64,000 nucleotides of DNA from Nocardia sp. NBC_01503 (GCF_036327755.1 NZ_CP109596.1:7564001-7628000), one strand, 5' to 3'; counted from the first letter of the stretch, positions 17,328 to 26,102 are shown. Made by a program: numbers and translations. Notes: generated by a model not told the origin, from the letters alone.

Positions 17328-18506
17328 ATGTCCGAGAATTCCCACATTCTCTCGGTCGCGGAGATCGACCGCGATATCGCCGAACGCGAACGTGAGATCG
17401 ACGCCATTGCCGCGACGCTGTACGACCTCGACAAGCATCCCGGATTGATTCTGCTGCGCCGATTCCCGCCGACCGGGGTCACCGAAACGCGCTGGGCGCC
17501 CGCGCGCGATGCCATGGATCTGCTGTGGGAGGACTTCGGGCGATTACGCACCCTGCTGGAGCAGGCGCATACGGTCCGTATGCGGCGCAGGCTCGAGGCG
17601 CTCGATAGGGAGGAATTGACCGCATTACTGCGCGGACAGCCGATGGAGGTGGCGCGCACCGCGATTCCACTCGCACAGCGGTCGCTGATCGGACCGGGTG
17701 AAGTGATCGTGCGGGTCGGATTCGCGGAATTGGTGACGCGGATGCGCGAGGGGTTTCCGCGCATTGTCGAGGTGCTCGACGCGGTGGACGCGGTGAACGG
17801 CCGGGTGATGTCCGAAATCACGCCGCTGCGAACCGAACTCGATCGAATCGGGACGGGATTACCGGAATTGCGGGCGCTCTCCGATGATCTCGATGAGCTA
17901 TCCACCCGTGTCGCCGGGGATCCACTTTCCCTGCCGGTCGCCGAAATCGACCGTCGCATAGCCGAACTCGGTGCGCGAATGCGGGAAGCGGCCGGTCTGC
18001 GCGCCGAATTGGCGGCCATGGTCGCCGATTGGGACGGGGCCGTCTCGCGTATTCGCACCCAGGTGGAGACATTGCGCAAAACCTATGAGCGCACCCATCT
18101 GGCGCGAATTGCCGTGGAGCGCACCATACTCACCAGCCAGCTGCCCGAACACGCCGATGACAGTGCGCTTTTCGGCTCCGAACTCACCGCTCTCGATGCC
18201 ACTCCCCCGGATCCGTCCGCGCTGTGGGATCTGCGCCGCCGATTGACCGCGGCGCTGGCCGCGGCGGTCGAAGCCGAGCAATTGGTCCAGGGGCTGCTCG
18301 ATCGGCGCGCCGAATTGCGCGGCAGACTCTCCGCCTACCGCGCCAAGGCCGCCCGCCTCGGGGTGAGCGAAGATCGAGAAGTATTGGCCTCCAGCCGGAT
18401 AGCGGCGGGCCTGCTCACTCGCAAACCCTGCGACCTGGCGGCCGTCACCCGCGCCATTACCGACTATCGGCAGCTCATCGCCCAGAAAACGGGGAGACGA
18501 CCGTGA
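17328..18506 (+). CDS. Helical/coiled-coil protein of the pknG operon
   Basis: A 392-residue soluble protein made almost entirely of Leu/Arg/Glu-rich heptads, with little Gly or Pro, so long coiled coils are likely (for example around 40-130 and 150-250). It has no signal peptide, no membrane segment and no catalytic motif. It lies 6 bases after glnH and its stop overlaps the pknG start (GTGA), so it is translated with the kinase and probably acts with it, for example as an adaptor between membrane sensor and kinase. That role is inference. This gene is not part of the short mycobacterial glnX-glnH-pknG cluster. Confidence 0.8.
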   Translation: MSENSHILSVAEIDRDIAEREREIDAIAATLYDLDKHPGLILLRRFPPTGVTETRWAPARDAMDLLWEDFGRLRTLLEQAHTVRMRRRLEALDREELTALLRGQPMEVARTAIPLAQRSLIGPGEVIVRVGFAELVTRMREGFPRIVEVLDAVDAVNGRVMSEITPLRTELDRIGTGLPELRALSDDLDELSTRVAGDPLSLPVAEIDRRIAELGARMREAAGLRAELAAMVADWDGAVSRIRTQVETLRKTYERTHLARIAVERTILTSQLPEHADDSALFGSELTALDATPPDPSALWDLRRRLTAALAAAVEAEQLVQGLLDRRAELRGRLSAYRAKAARLGVSEDREVLASSRIAAGLLTRKPCDLAAVTRAITDYRQLIAQKTGRRP

Positions 18507-20959
18507 CCTGCACCGAACCGGGCTGCACCGGAACCATCGAAGACGGTTACTGCGCCGTCTGCGGGACCGCACCATCGGCCGCCGCGACGGTGAACTCGGG
18601 ACCGACCGCACACGGCAACGGACAGGGGTCGGCGACCGCCGCGCCGTCCGGGGCCGCCGGTGGCGGGGAAGCGACCGTCTGCGCCGAACCCGGTTGCGAC
18701 GGAAGCATTTCCGACGGGTACTGCGAAGTCTGCGGTACCGCACCCGCGCCGATCGCCGCGGTCGCGACCAGTGGCGGTCAGTCGGGCTCGTCCGCGGGGA
18801 GCGTCGCGACCAGTCGAGGTTCCGGGATCACCGGAGCGTTCACGACGGGTGGGACGCGCAGCAGTATTCGGACCGGGCGCACCGGGTCCTCCGGGGCGAC
18901 GCGCGGGCGGCTCGGGGCGGGGATGGTCAAGGTGCCGCCGGTCGCTCCGATCGATCCGGCCGCGGCGGTGATGGCGGATCCGGTGGTACCGGAGAGTCAG
19001 CGTTTCTGCGGTAAGTGTGATCGGCCGGTCGGGCGCAGTCGCGGTGATCAGCCGGGGCGCAGCGAGGGATTCTGCGGGCACTGCCGGACGCGATTCTCGT
19101 TCACGCCCAAGCTGGATCGCGGCGATGTGGTCGGCGGACAGTACGAGGTGCTGGGGCCGCTGGCGCACGGCGGTCTGGGGTGGATCTACCTGGCGCTCGA
19201 TCACAAGGTGAACGGCCGCCCGGTGGTGCTCAAGGGTCTGCTCAATACCGGCGATGCCGATGCCATGCGCGCCGCGGTGGCCGAGCGGCGCTTCCTGGCG
19301 CAGGTCGATCACCCGAATATCGTGCGGATCTACAACTTCGCCGAGGATATCGGTCCCGATGGCGAGCCGGTCGGCTACATCGTCATGGAGTACGTCGGCG
19401 GCACCTCGCTCAAGCAGATTCTGCGGCGGCGACGCGATACCGACGGGGTGTGGCTGCCGCCCGCACAGGCCATCGCCTACATTCTCGAGGCGCTGCCCGC
19501 GCTCGGATACCTGCACTCGCGCGGGCTGGCCTACTGTGATTTCAAGCCGGACAATGTGATGCAGACCGAGGAGCAGCTCAAGCTCATCGACCTCGGCGCG
19601 GTCATCGCCATGAACGATGAGCACAGCGCCATCTACGGTACGCCCGGGTATCAGGCCCCGGAGGTCGCCGAGACCGGGCCCACCGTGGCCTCGGAGGTCT
19701 ATACCGTCGGCCGCACGCTCGCGGTGCTGCTGCTCAAGGTGCCGCAGGAGCACGGCCGTCTCGGTCCGCTGCCCGGTCCGGAGTTCGAGCCGGTGCTGGC
19801 GCAGCATCCGTCGCTGTACCGATTCCTGGTGCGCGCGACACATCTCGATCCGTTGGAACGGTTCAGCGGCTCCGATGAGATGGCCGATCAGCTCACCGGC
19901 GTGCTGCGCGAGGTGCTGGCCGCCGAGGACGGGCTGCCCCGGCCGGGTCTGTCCACCCGCTTCGGTCCGCCGCGCGCGGTCTTCGGTGTCGGTGACACAC
20001 TGCCGGATGATCCAGTGAAACTCGTTGCGGCGCTGCCGATTCCACTGGTCGATCCGAATGACAGCGGTGCGGCGCTGCTGGCGAGTCTGGGCTCGGGGAC
20101 TCCGCGGGAGTTGGAGCGCGAGATCACCGCGGGTCTGCGCTCGGTGGTCACCGGCACGGACGAATCCGCGGAGATTCCACTACGCCTGATCCGCGCGGCG
20201 CTCGAGTACGGCGACGCGGCCGACGCGCTGCGCCGGATCGAGGAGATGGAGCAGAACCTCGGCGGCGATTGGCAATTGAGCTGGTTCCGCGCACAAGCTC
20301 ATCTGCTGCGACGCGATTGGCGGTCGGCGGCGGCCGAGTTCGACGCCCTATACACCGCGCTGCCCGGTGAGCCCGCACCCAAGCTGGCGCTCGCGGTGAC
20401 GGCGGAGTTGTTGGGGCGCACCGGATCCGAGCCGGATCCCGAGCCCGCACTGCGCGAAGCCGCCCGCTACTACGAGGCGGTCTGGCGCACCGATCGCTCC
20501 TACACCAGTGCCGCCTTCGGCCTGGCCCGACTGCGCCGCTCGGCCCACGATCGCGATGGCGCGGTGGCGGTCCTGGACCAGGTCGATCCGGCTTCGGCGG
20601 TATACACCGAAGCCGGTGTGGCGGCTGTGGATACGCTGCTCAGTGTGGAACGCCAGGGCGAGCTCACCGAACACCTGCTGCGCGATGCGGGGCGGCGGAT
20701 CGAGAAGCTCGGCCTGGACTCCAAACGCCGGTCCGCTCAGGCCCGGTTACGCGTACTCGATGCGGCGCTGTACTGGCTGCGCCTTGGCCGCGTGCCCACC
20801 GATCACTCCCCACTGCTGGGGGTGACACTCGACTTACAGGGGGTGCGTACCGGTTTGGAACGCTGCTATCGCGATCTCGCGCATGAAACGGATGACTGGT
20901 GGGAACGTATCGCCCTGGTGGAACAGGCCAATGCCGTTCGCCCGAGGACCACGCTGTGA
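18503..20959 (+). CDS. pknG: PknG, soluble Ser/Thr protein kinase with rubredoxin and TPR domains
   Basis: The 818-residue product matches PknG over its whole length. Two zinc-ribbon-like repeats open it (CTEPGC...CAVCG near 3-20 and CAEPGC...CEVCG near 60-80); mycobacterial PknG lacks these. A rubredoxin domain follows near 170-200 (CGKCDRPVG...CGHC). The kinase domain (about 203-500) has the G-rich loop AHGGLGWIYLALD, the Lys in RPVVLKGL, the catalytic loop GLAYCDFKPDNVM, which lacks the HRD Arg as PknG does, and IDLGAV in place of DFG. A TPR domain fills the rest and ends in QANAVRPRTTL, as in M. tuberculosis PknG. Known PknG phosphorylates FHA proteins such as GarA to control glutamate metabolism. 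The GTG start overlaps the preceding stop. Confidence 0.95.
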   Translation: MTCTEPGCTGTIEDGYCAVCGTAPSAAATVNSGPTAHGNGQGSATAAPSGAAGGGEATVCAEPGCDGSISDGYCEVCGTAPAPIAAVATSGGQSGSSAGSVATSRGSGITGAFTTGGTRSSIRTGRTGSSGATRGRLGAGMVKVPPVAPIDPAAAVMADPVVPESQRFCGKCDRPVGRSRGDQPGRSEGFCGHCRTRFSFTPKLDRGDVVGGQYEVLGPLAHGGLGWIYLALDHKVNGRPVVLKGLLNTGDADAMRAAVAERRFLAQVDHPNIVRIYNFAEDIGPDGEPVGYIVMEYVGGTSLKQILRRRRDTDGVWLPPAQAIAYILEALPALGYLHSRGLAYCDFKPDNVMQTEEQLKLIDLGAVIAMNDEHSAIYGTPGYQAPEVAETGPTVASEVYTVGRTLAVLLLKVPQEHGRLGPLPGPEFEPVLAQHPSLYRFLVRATHLDPLERFSGSDEMADQLTGVLREVLAAEDGLPRPGLSTRFGPPRAVFGVGDTLPDDPVKLVAALPIPLVDPNDSGAALLASLGSGTPRELEREITAGLRSVVTGTDESAEIPLRLIRAALEYGDAADALRRIEEMEQNLGGDWQLSWFRAQAHLLRRDWRSAAAEFDALYTALPGEPAPKLALAVTAELLGRTGSEPDPEPALREAARYYEAVWRTDRSYTSAAFGLARLRRSAHDRDGAVAVLDQVDPASAVYTEAGVAAVDTLLSVERQGELTEHLLRDAGRRIEKLGLDSKRRSAQARLRVLDAALYWLRLGRVPTDHSPLLGVTLDLQGVRTGLERCYRDLAHETDDWWERIALVEQANAVRPRTTL

Positions 20960-22074
20960 CCGCCCGGTGCCCGGCCTGCGGGACCTTCGCCGCGGAGAGC
21001 GACCGCTTCTGTGAGGAGTGCGGGCGACAGCTCGGCGGGCAGCGGATCGCCCTACCGCCCACCTCCGCACCCGCGGTGGCCAGCGACAATACCCGCCCGA
21101 CCAGTCTGGCACGGGCCGCCTCCGCGGCCGTGGCACGTTACAGCGGCACCACGCTCTCGCATGATTCGGAGGATCCGCCCGCCTGTGACGGCTGCGGCGG
21201 AACGCATTTCGACAGCGACGGATTCTGCGTGGTGTGCGGACAGCGCGGGCGCGAACACGATCGATTCGAGGCGGATCTGGGCGCGGCCGTACTGGTCACC
21301 GATCGCGGAAACGTACACGCGCACAATGAGGACGCGGTCGCCGCCGCCGTGCTGGAGAGCGCGAATCCGGGTACGCCGCCCGCACTGGTGATCTCGGTAT
21401 GCGATGGCGTCTCGACCTCGGAGGATCCGCAGGCGGCCTCCGGCACCGGGGTACGCACCGGCGTCGACACCTGCCTGACCGCGCTGGCCGCCGCACGCCC
21501 CGCCGAAGAGGCGATCATGGCCGGAGTCGCCGCGGCCGCACAGGCGGTGCGCGATATCGGCACCGCGGACGGCCGTTCACCCTCCTGCACCTACGTGGGC
21601 GCGGTGGTGCAGTTCGACGATGCCGGGGGCGCGCGCCTGACCGTCGCGAATGTCGGTGACAGCCGGGCGTATTGGTTGCAGTCCGGACCTGGTTCCCAGC
21701 GGCTCACCGTCGATGATTCACTCGCCCAGGCCATGGTAGAGACCGGGGCCATGGACGAGGAAGCCGCCATGGACACCCCGCACGCGCATGTGCTGACTCG
21801 CTGGCTGGGCGCCGACAGCGAGAAGCAATCGTGGTCCGACAATTGCGTGCAGACCCTGCACGTGCGTGCGCCGGGTGTACTGCTGATCTGCTCCGACGGG
21901 CTGTGGAACTACCTGCCCGATGCGGCTGGACTGGCCGAGATCGCCTTGGCCGCAGTGCCTTTGGAGTCCGCTCGCGCGCTCGTGGATTACGCGCTGCAGG
22001 CGGGTGGCAAGGACAACATCACCGTCGCGCTGGTACCCGTTCCGTTCTCCGAGCTAATAGGAGAAGCACTGTGA
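20956..22074 (+). CDS. PP2C-family protein phosphatase with N-terminal zinc ribbon
   Basis: A 372-residue phosphatase. Residues 4-27 form a zinc ribbon (CPACGTFAAESDRFCEECG), and a second CxxC pair occurs near 77-95 (CDGCGG...CVVCG). The PP2C domain has all metal and catalytic motifs: TDRGNVHAHNEDA, VISVCDGVS, VANVGDSRAYWL, LLICSDGLWNYL and GKDNITVALV. It should remove phosphate from Ser/Thr in a Mn/Mg-dependent way, so it is the natural antagonist of the kinase encoded just before it. Its GTG start overlaps the pknG stop, and its own stop overlaps the next start. Confidence 0.93.
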   Translation: MTARCPACGTFAAESDRFCEECGRQLGGQRIALPPTSAPAVASDNTRPTSLARAASAAVARYSGTTLSHDSEDPPACDGCGGTHFDSDGFCVVCGQRGREHDRFEADLGAAVLVTDRGNVHAHNEDAVAAAVLESANPGTPPALVISVCDGVSTSEDPQAASGTGVRTGVDTCLTALAAARPAEEAIMAGVAAAAQAVRDIGTADGRSPSCTYVGAVVQFDDAGGARLTVANVGDSRAYWLQSGPGSQRLTVDDSLAQAMVETGAMDEEAAMDTPHAHVLTRWLGADSEKQSWSDNCVQTLHVRAPGVLLICSDGLWNYLPDAAGLAEIALAAVPLESARALVDYALQAGGKDNITVALVPVPFSELIGEAL

Positions 22075-23363
22075 GTTCCCCTGAAACCAAGGGTATTTCG
22101 GTCGCCGTCGACCAGAATCCCTATCTCGCCGAGGGCGTGCGCACCATCGACGCCGTCGTCTCGGTGGAGACCACCGACGAGTTGATGGTCGCCGCACCCG
22201 CGCAGGAGCGCGTCGAGATTCTGATCATCGACTGTTCGGGCTCCATGGGCGGCGGTGACAAATTCGGCGGAGCCCGGCGCGCCACCCTCGCGGCGCTGGA
22301 CGTCATTCCGGACGGCACCCGCTTCGCCATTGTCGAGGGCACCGACAAGGCCGAGGTGGTCTACCCTCGCGATGGCGCAACAGCCCTCGCGGACAAACGA
22401 TCTCGTGCCGATGCCCGCCGCGCTCTCGACAAACTGCACCCGCACGGCGGTACCGCCATGGGCACCTGGCTCGGCCTGTCCCGGCTCATCGCGCAGCGGC
22501 ATCCGGGTGCGATGGTGCACGCCATCCTGCTCACCGACGGCCGCAACGAACATGAGAAGCCCGAGCAGTTGGCGGCGGAGATCAAAGCCTCCGAACGGCT
22601 GTTCACCTGCGATTGCCGCGGCGTCGGAACCGATTGGGAGCCCAACGAATTGCGGGCCATCGCCAGCGCGCTGCACGGCACCGTCGATATCGTGAAGACC
22701 CCCGATCTGCTCGCCGCGGACTTCGCCGAAATGATGCAGACCTCGCTTGCCAAGGTCATTCCCGAGCTCACCCTGCGGGTGTGGACACCGGTCGGCGCGA
22801 CCGTGCGCTTCGTCAAACTGGTCGACCCGGTCATCGAGGATCTCACCGCACGCCGCACCGCCACCGCCGCCCAGATCGGCGAGTACCCGCTCGGCGCGTG
22901 GGGGGCGGAGGAGCGCGGCTATCACGTGCAGATCGAGGTGGAGCCCGCCCCGCCCGGCCGCGAAAAGCTCGCCGCGCGAATCAGTGTCGTCGCCGAGGGT
23001 GAGGTACTGGGCCAGGGTCTGGTGAAGGCCGTCTGGACCACCGACACCGATCTCTCGGCGCGCATCAGCCGTCGCGTCGCCCACTACACCGGGCAGGCCG
23101 AACTGGCCCGGGCGGTGCAGGAGGGCCTGGCCGCCCGCAAACAGGGCGACCTCAACACCGCCACCGCCAAACTGCGGCGAGCGGTCCAACTGGCCAATGA
23201 ATCCGGTAACGAGAACACCGCGAAACTGCTGAAAGCCGTTGTCGAGGTGGATGATCGCACCGGCACCGTGCGCCTGCGCTCCCGCGTCGACGCCGCCGAC
23301 GAGATGGCTCTGGACGTCCGCTCCAGCAAAACGGCCCGGGTCCGCAAGGAAGCGGGTTCGTAA
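22071..23363 (+). CDS. von Willebrand factor A-domain protein
   Basis: A 430-residue cytoplasmic protein. The VWA domain (about 40-215) has an intact metal-ion-dependent adhesion site: DCSGSMGGG (DxSxS), a Thr in HPHGGTAMGTW, and an Asp in HAILLTDGRN. After it come a beta-rich segment and a helical C-terminal part (about 335-430, TGQAELARAVQEGLAARKQGDLNTATAKLR), which looks TPR-like. VWA proteins with this layout are found next to kinase/PP2C/FHA genes in many actinobacteria; they probably act as scaffolds. The start is GTG 22071 with AGGAG upstream, overlapping the PP2C stop. The following FHA gene starts inside its stop codon (TAATG). Confidence 0.9.
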   Translation: MSSPETKGISVAVDQNPYLAEGVRTIDAVVSVETTDELMVAAPAQERVEILIIDCSGSMGGGDKFGGARRATLAALDVIPDGTRFAIVEGTDKAEVVYPRDGATALADKRSRADARRALDKLHPHGGTAMGTWLGLSRLIAQRHPGAMVHAILLTDGRNEHEKPEQLAAEIKASERLFTCDCRGVGTDWEPNELRAIASALHGTVDIVKTPDLLAADFAEMMQTSLAKVIPELTLRVWTPVGATVRFVKLVDPVIEDLTARRTATAAQIGEYPLGAWGAEERGYHVQIEVEPAPPGREKLAARISVVAEGEVLGQGLVKAVWTTDTDLSARISRRVAHYTGQAELARAVQEGLAARKQGDLNTATAKLRRAVQLANESGNENTAKLLKAVVEVDDRTGTVRLRSRVDAADEMALDVRSSKTARVRKEAGS

Positions 23364-24034
23364 TGACACTCTGCCCCGAAGGTCACACCTCGGCATCCAC
23401 CGACTACTGTGACACCTGCGGCTCCACCATGAGCGCGGGAGCGACCGGAACCGCCACTCCCCCAGAGGGAGTCGCGCAATGTCCCGCCTGCGGAGCGCTG
23501 ATCGACGGCCGCTTCTGCGAAGACTGCGGCCACGATTCGGCCCTCCCGGTCCCCCAGCACGCTCCCGCCCCCACCGTGGTCAATCCGGACGCGACCCTGG
23601 TGAACGCCGGATCGTCCGCGCCAGTTGAGATGTGGATCGCCACCGTGACGGCCGACGCCGCCCACTACCACCGCATGATCGCCCAGAAGGGCCCCGACGC
23701 GGACCGCGTGGACTTCCCCGACTACTACCCTGCCCGCCGAATCCCCTTGCACGGCACCGACATTCTCATCGGCAAGCACAGCACCTCCCAGGGCCTGCAC
23801 CCGGACATAGACCTGGCCATCGCCCCCGCGGATATAGCGGTCTCCCGCTCGCACGCCATCCTGCACCTCAACGGCGGTTCACTCACCGTCATGGACCTCG
23901 GCTCCACCAACGGCACCTGCCTCAACGGCAGCGACACCCCGATCGCCGCAAAGCAGCCCATCCCACTACAACCGGGCGACCGCATCCACGTGGGCGGCTG
24001 GACCACCATCACGATCTCCAAGGAGACCACCTGA
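23363..24034 (+). CDS. FHA-domain protein with two zinc ribbons
   Basis: A 223-residue protein. Two zinc-binding pairs open it (CPEGHTSASTDYCDTCG at 4-20 and CPACGALIDGRFCEDCG near 39-55). The FHA domain (about 130-223) has the phospho-threonine-binding residues in ILIGKHS, VSRSHAILHL and DLGSTNGTCLNG. FHA domains read pThr, and the mycobacterial FHA protein GarA is the main PknG substrate, although GarA has no zinc ribbons and carries an N-terminal ETTS phosphosite that I do not see here. The zinc ribbons match the ones on the kinase and phosphatase, suggesting that these proteins meet. It ends the seven-gene operon. Confidence 0.92.
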   Translation: MTLCPEGHTSASTDYCDTCGSTMSAGATGTATPPEGVAQCPACGALIDGRFCEDCGHDSALPVPQHAPAPTVVNPDATLVNAGSSAPVEMWIATVTADAAHYHRMIAQKGPDADRVDFPDYYPARRIPLHGTDILIGKHSTSQGLHPDIDLAIAPADIAVSRSHAILHLNGGSLTVMDLGSTNGTCLNGSDTPIAAKQPIPLQPGDRIHVGGWTTITISKETT

Positions 24035-24083
24035 CCGCTCATCAACCGGGATCGCCCGGGGCCGTTCCGCCTCGCGGTCTTGA

Positions 24084-24411
24084 TCAGGCGTGATGCTTGG
24101 TCGGGAACTCGACGATTCGGGGACCACATGCTGCCCGTGCGTCATCACGCCGCCGTGCGCGGCCTCGGGAATCACGCGGAGTTCGGCACCTGGAATACGA
24201 TCCACGGCCAATTGTGCTTGGGCGGGACCGAATAGCGGATCGAACTCGAACGCCACGGCCAGCACCGCAGTACCGGTTGATCCTCCAGGTCCTTGGCCGG
24301 CCGGTTCGGTCAGCGCGGGCCGCGGCGAGGCATCCCACTCACCGCGGGCCGACCGAAGGGCTGTGAAGGGCCGGGGCCGGGGTCTCGTCGAAGCCCCCGC
24401 GATGGCCCGGA
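24084..24411 (-). pseudogene. C-terminal remnant of an alpha/beta hydrolase
   Basis: Reading minus strand, one frame gives VLAVAFEFDPLFGPAQAQLA followed by AVDRIPGAELRVIPEAAHGG and VMTHGQHVVP. This is the usual acid/histidine end of an alpha/beta hydrolase, with catalytic Asp in EFDPLF and His in AAHGG. A frameshift near 24115 then moves the natural ending, IVEFPTKHHA and stop, into the next frame. Nothing of the first two thirds (oxyanion loop, nucleophile elbow) is found, and the 5' side runs into the stop of the aldo/keto reductase gene. It is a broken gene end. Confidence 0.7.
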
Positions 24412-25422
24412 CTACCGGGAGTCCGCCACAGGCTGCCGCTTGTAGAAGGACTCCTCCAGGTAGGCAGCCTCGTGCGGCTGGTAGGGCTCCTCCAAGTAGG
24501 CGGCCTCGTCTTCGTCGAGTTCGACGTCCACGGCGGCGACCGCGTCGGCCAGCTGGGCCGGCTTGGTGACCCCGACGATGGGCGAGGTCACCGCCGGGTT
24601 GCGCATGGCCCAGGCCAGGGCGATTTGAGCCGGGGACAAACCGCGCCTGCCCGCGATCTCGTGGACGCGCTCGGCCACCGCCCGGTCCTCGTCGCGGTAG
24701 AGGATTGTGCCGCCCGCGTCGGTCTCCGCACGCGCGGTGGCCGTGTCCCAGGCCCGCGTCAGCCTGCCCCGCGCCAGCGGGCTCCACGGGATCACGCCGA
24801 CGCCCTGGTCGGCGCAGAGCGGGATCATCTCCCGCTCCGCTTCCCGGTGGATGAGGTTGTAGTGCTCCTGCATCGACACGAACCGGGTCCAGCCGTTCAG
24901 GTCAGCCAGGTACAGGGCCTTGGCGAACTGCCAGGCGTACATGGACGAGGCTCCGATGTAACGGACCTTCCCGGATTTGACCGCGTCGTGCAGCGCCTCG
25001 AGGGTTTCCTCGATCGGAGTGTCGTAGTCCCAGCGGTGAATCTGGTACAGGTCGATGTAGTCGGTCCCCAGTCGCTTCAGGGAGGCGTCGAGCTCGGCGA
25101 AGATCGCCTTGCGGGACAGCCCTGCGCCGTTCGGGCCGGGACGCATCCGCATCCAGACCTTGGTGGCGAGAACAACCTCCGCCCGCCGGGTGAAGTCCTT
25201 GACCGCTCGACCGACGATCTCCTCGCTGCTTCCGGCGCTGTACCCATTGGCTGTGTCGAGGAAATTGACGCCGCTCTCGAGGGCCTTCTTGATGATGTCC
25301 CGGCTGGCGTCCACGCCCAGCGACCAGGGCTCGCCGCCCCGGTCCGGCTCGCCGAAGCTCATACAGCCCAGCGTGATTGCGGAGACTTCCAGTCCGGTCG
25401 TTCCGAGCTTGATGTATCGCAT
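24412..25422 (-). CDS. Aldo/keto reductase
   Basis: A 336-residue NADPH-dependent aldehyde/ketone reductase with a TIM-barrel. The catalytic tetrad is in place: Asp in NFLDTANGYSAGSSEE, Tyr in the same segment, Lys in VVLATKVWM, and His in YQIHRWDYDTP. The start MRYIKLGTTGLEVSAITLGCMSFG is the canonical N-terminus. The tail is odd: AAYLEEPYQPHE is followed by a second AAYLEES, which looks like a small in-frame duplication of the usual LEEPYxPH ending. A perfect inverted repeat of MerR-operator type lies 17 bases before the start codon. The gene ends directly at a broken alpha/beta hydrolase. Confidence 0.92.
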   Translation of the reverse strand: MRYIKLGTTGLEVSAITLGCMSFGEPDRGGEPWSLGVDASRDIIKKALESGVNFLDTANGYSAGSSEEIVGRAVKDFTRRAEVVLATKVWMRMRPGPNGAGLSRKAIFAELDASLKRLGTDYIDLYQIHRWDYDTPIEETLEALHDAVKSGKVRYIGASSMYAWQFAKALYLADLNGWTRFVSMQEHYNLIHREAEREMIPLCADQGVGVIPWSPLARGRLTRAWDTATARAETDAGGTILYRDEDRAVAERVHEIAGRRGLSPAQIALAWAMRNPAVTSPIVGVTKPAQLADAVAAVDVELDEDEAAYLEEPYQPHEAAYLEESFYKRQPVADSR

Positions 25423-25438
25423 ACGTCCGAACCTAGGA

Positions 25439-25456
25439 GTTGGAGTGCGCTCCAAC
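25439..25456. promoter_or_regulatory. Putative MerR-type operator before the aldo/keto reductase
   Basis: GTTGGAGTGCGCTCCAAC has perfect 7-base arms around a 4-base centre. MerR-family regulators bind such 18-20-base repeats between the -35 and -10 boxes. It lies 17 bases upstream of the reductase ATG, so the transcript would have a very short leader or none. No merR gene is in the window. Confidence 0.5.
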
Positions 25457-26102
25457 GCAAATGCGTCTCGGTCCGGAAATCCGGAGGCGTACGGCATATG
25501 CGGACACTGCGACGGCCCCGAGATGGCCCTGTGCCGCTGATCTTCAGTCCGGCGGCTAACGGGTCGCCGCGGACCGCGCGGGAAGCGGCATTGTCGGATG
25601 TCTCGGGCCGCAGCACGTTCCGCACCGCTCAGTCGCGCACCCAGCGGCAATCGCGGGACCTCCTGGACCCCAGACGGTTTCACTCGTACTTGGGAACGTG
25701 GTCCCGCGTCGGGTGAAAGCCGTTCGCTGCCAGGAGCGTCGACCGGCCGGGGGCGAGTGATGACCAAACGGCCGATGGCGTCCAGCCACGCGTCCTCGGG
25801 TGCAAGCGGTTCGCTTCGCTAGCGCGCCTTGGGCATGTCGAAGCCCGTCCCTGTTACGAACAGGGACGGGCTTGGTGTCAGGCCATCATGGCGAGGGCGA
25901 CAGACATCTCGCGGCTGGCGATCTTCCACCGTGCCGCGCTGGGTGGCGCGGGGTCCGTCACCGCGCCGACATTCCGACCGGCCGTTATGTCATGCGGATT
26001 CGAATTCGCTGCGGCACAACGTGATTCGTTCCTACAATTAGCGAGCGGTTTCCGGCGCGGTGCCGGAGCACACTCGATATGCAGAATCGCAGGTGAATCA
26101 CC
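25457..26102. other. Long intergenic region with one strong hairpin
   Basis: About 650 bases with no convincing coding frame on either strand; short frames present have poor codon bias. It holds the promoter of the aldo/keto reductase at its left end, a perfect hairpin at 25841-25873, and the promoter of the DUF2431-like gene at its right end, where base composition becomes more AT-rich (around 26020-26045). Confidence 0.5.
25841..25873. terminator. Perfect 15-bp hairpin, terminator-like, without a neighbouring gene end
   Basis: AAGCCCGTCCCTGTT, loop ACG, AACAGGGACGGGCTT: 15 base pairs without mismatch. There is no T-run, but actinobacterial terminators often lack one. It is odd that no gene ends nearby on either strand: the aldo/keto reductase begins 420 bases to the left and the next gene begins 230 bases to the right. 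It may be the leftover terminator of a lost gene or belong to a small RNA. Confidence 0.5.

Noticed and set aside
15619..17438. Two long minus-strand frames over glnX and glnH
   Set aside because: Antisense shadows; glnX and glnH have membrane segments, lipobox and family motifs.
21987..23396. Minus-strand frame of 469 residues over the VWA gene
   Set aside because: Shadow; the plus-strand gene has an intact DxSxS metal site and overlaps its neighbours as an operon member.
24472..25716. Plus-strand frame of 414 residues over the aldo/keto reductase
   Set aside because: Shadow of a full-length aldo/keto reductase with intact catalytic tetrad.
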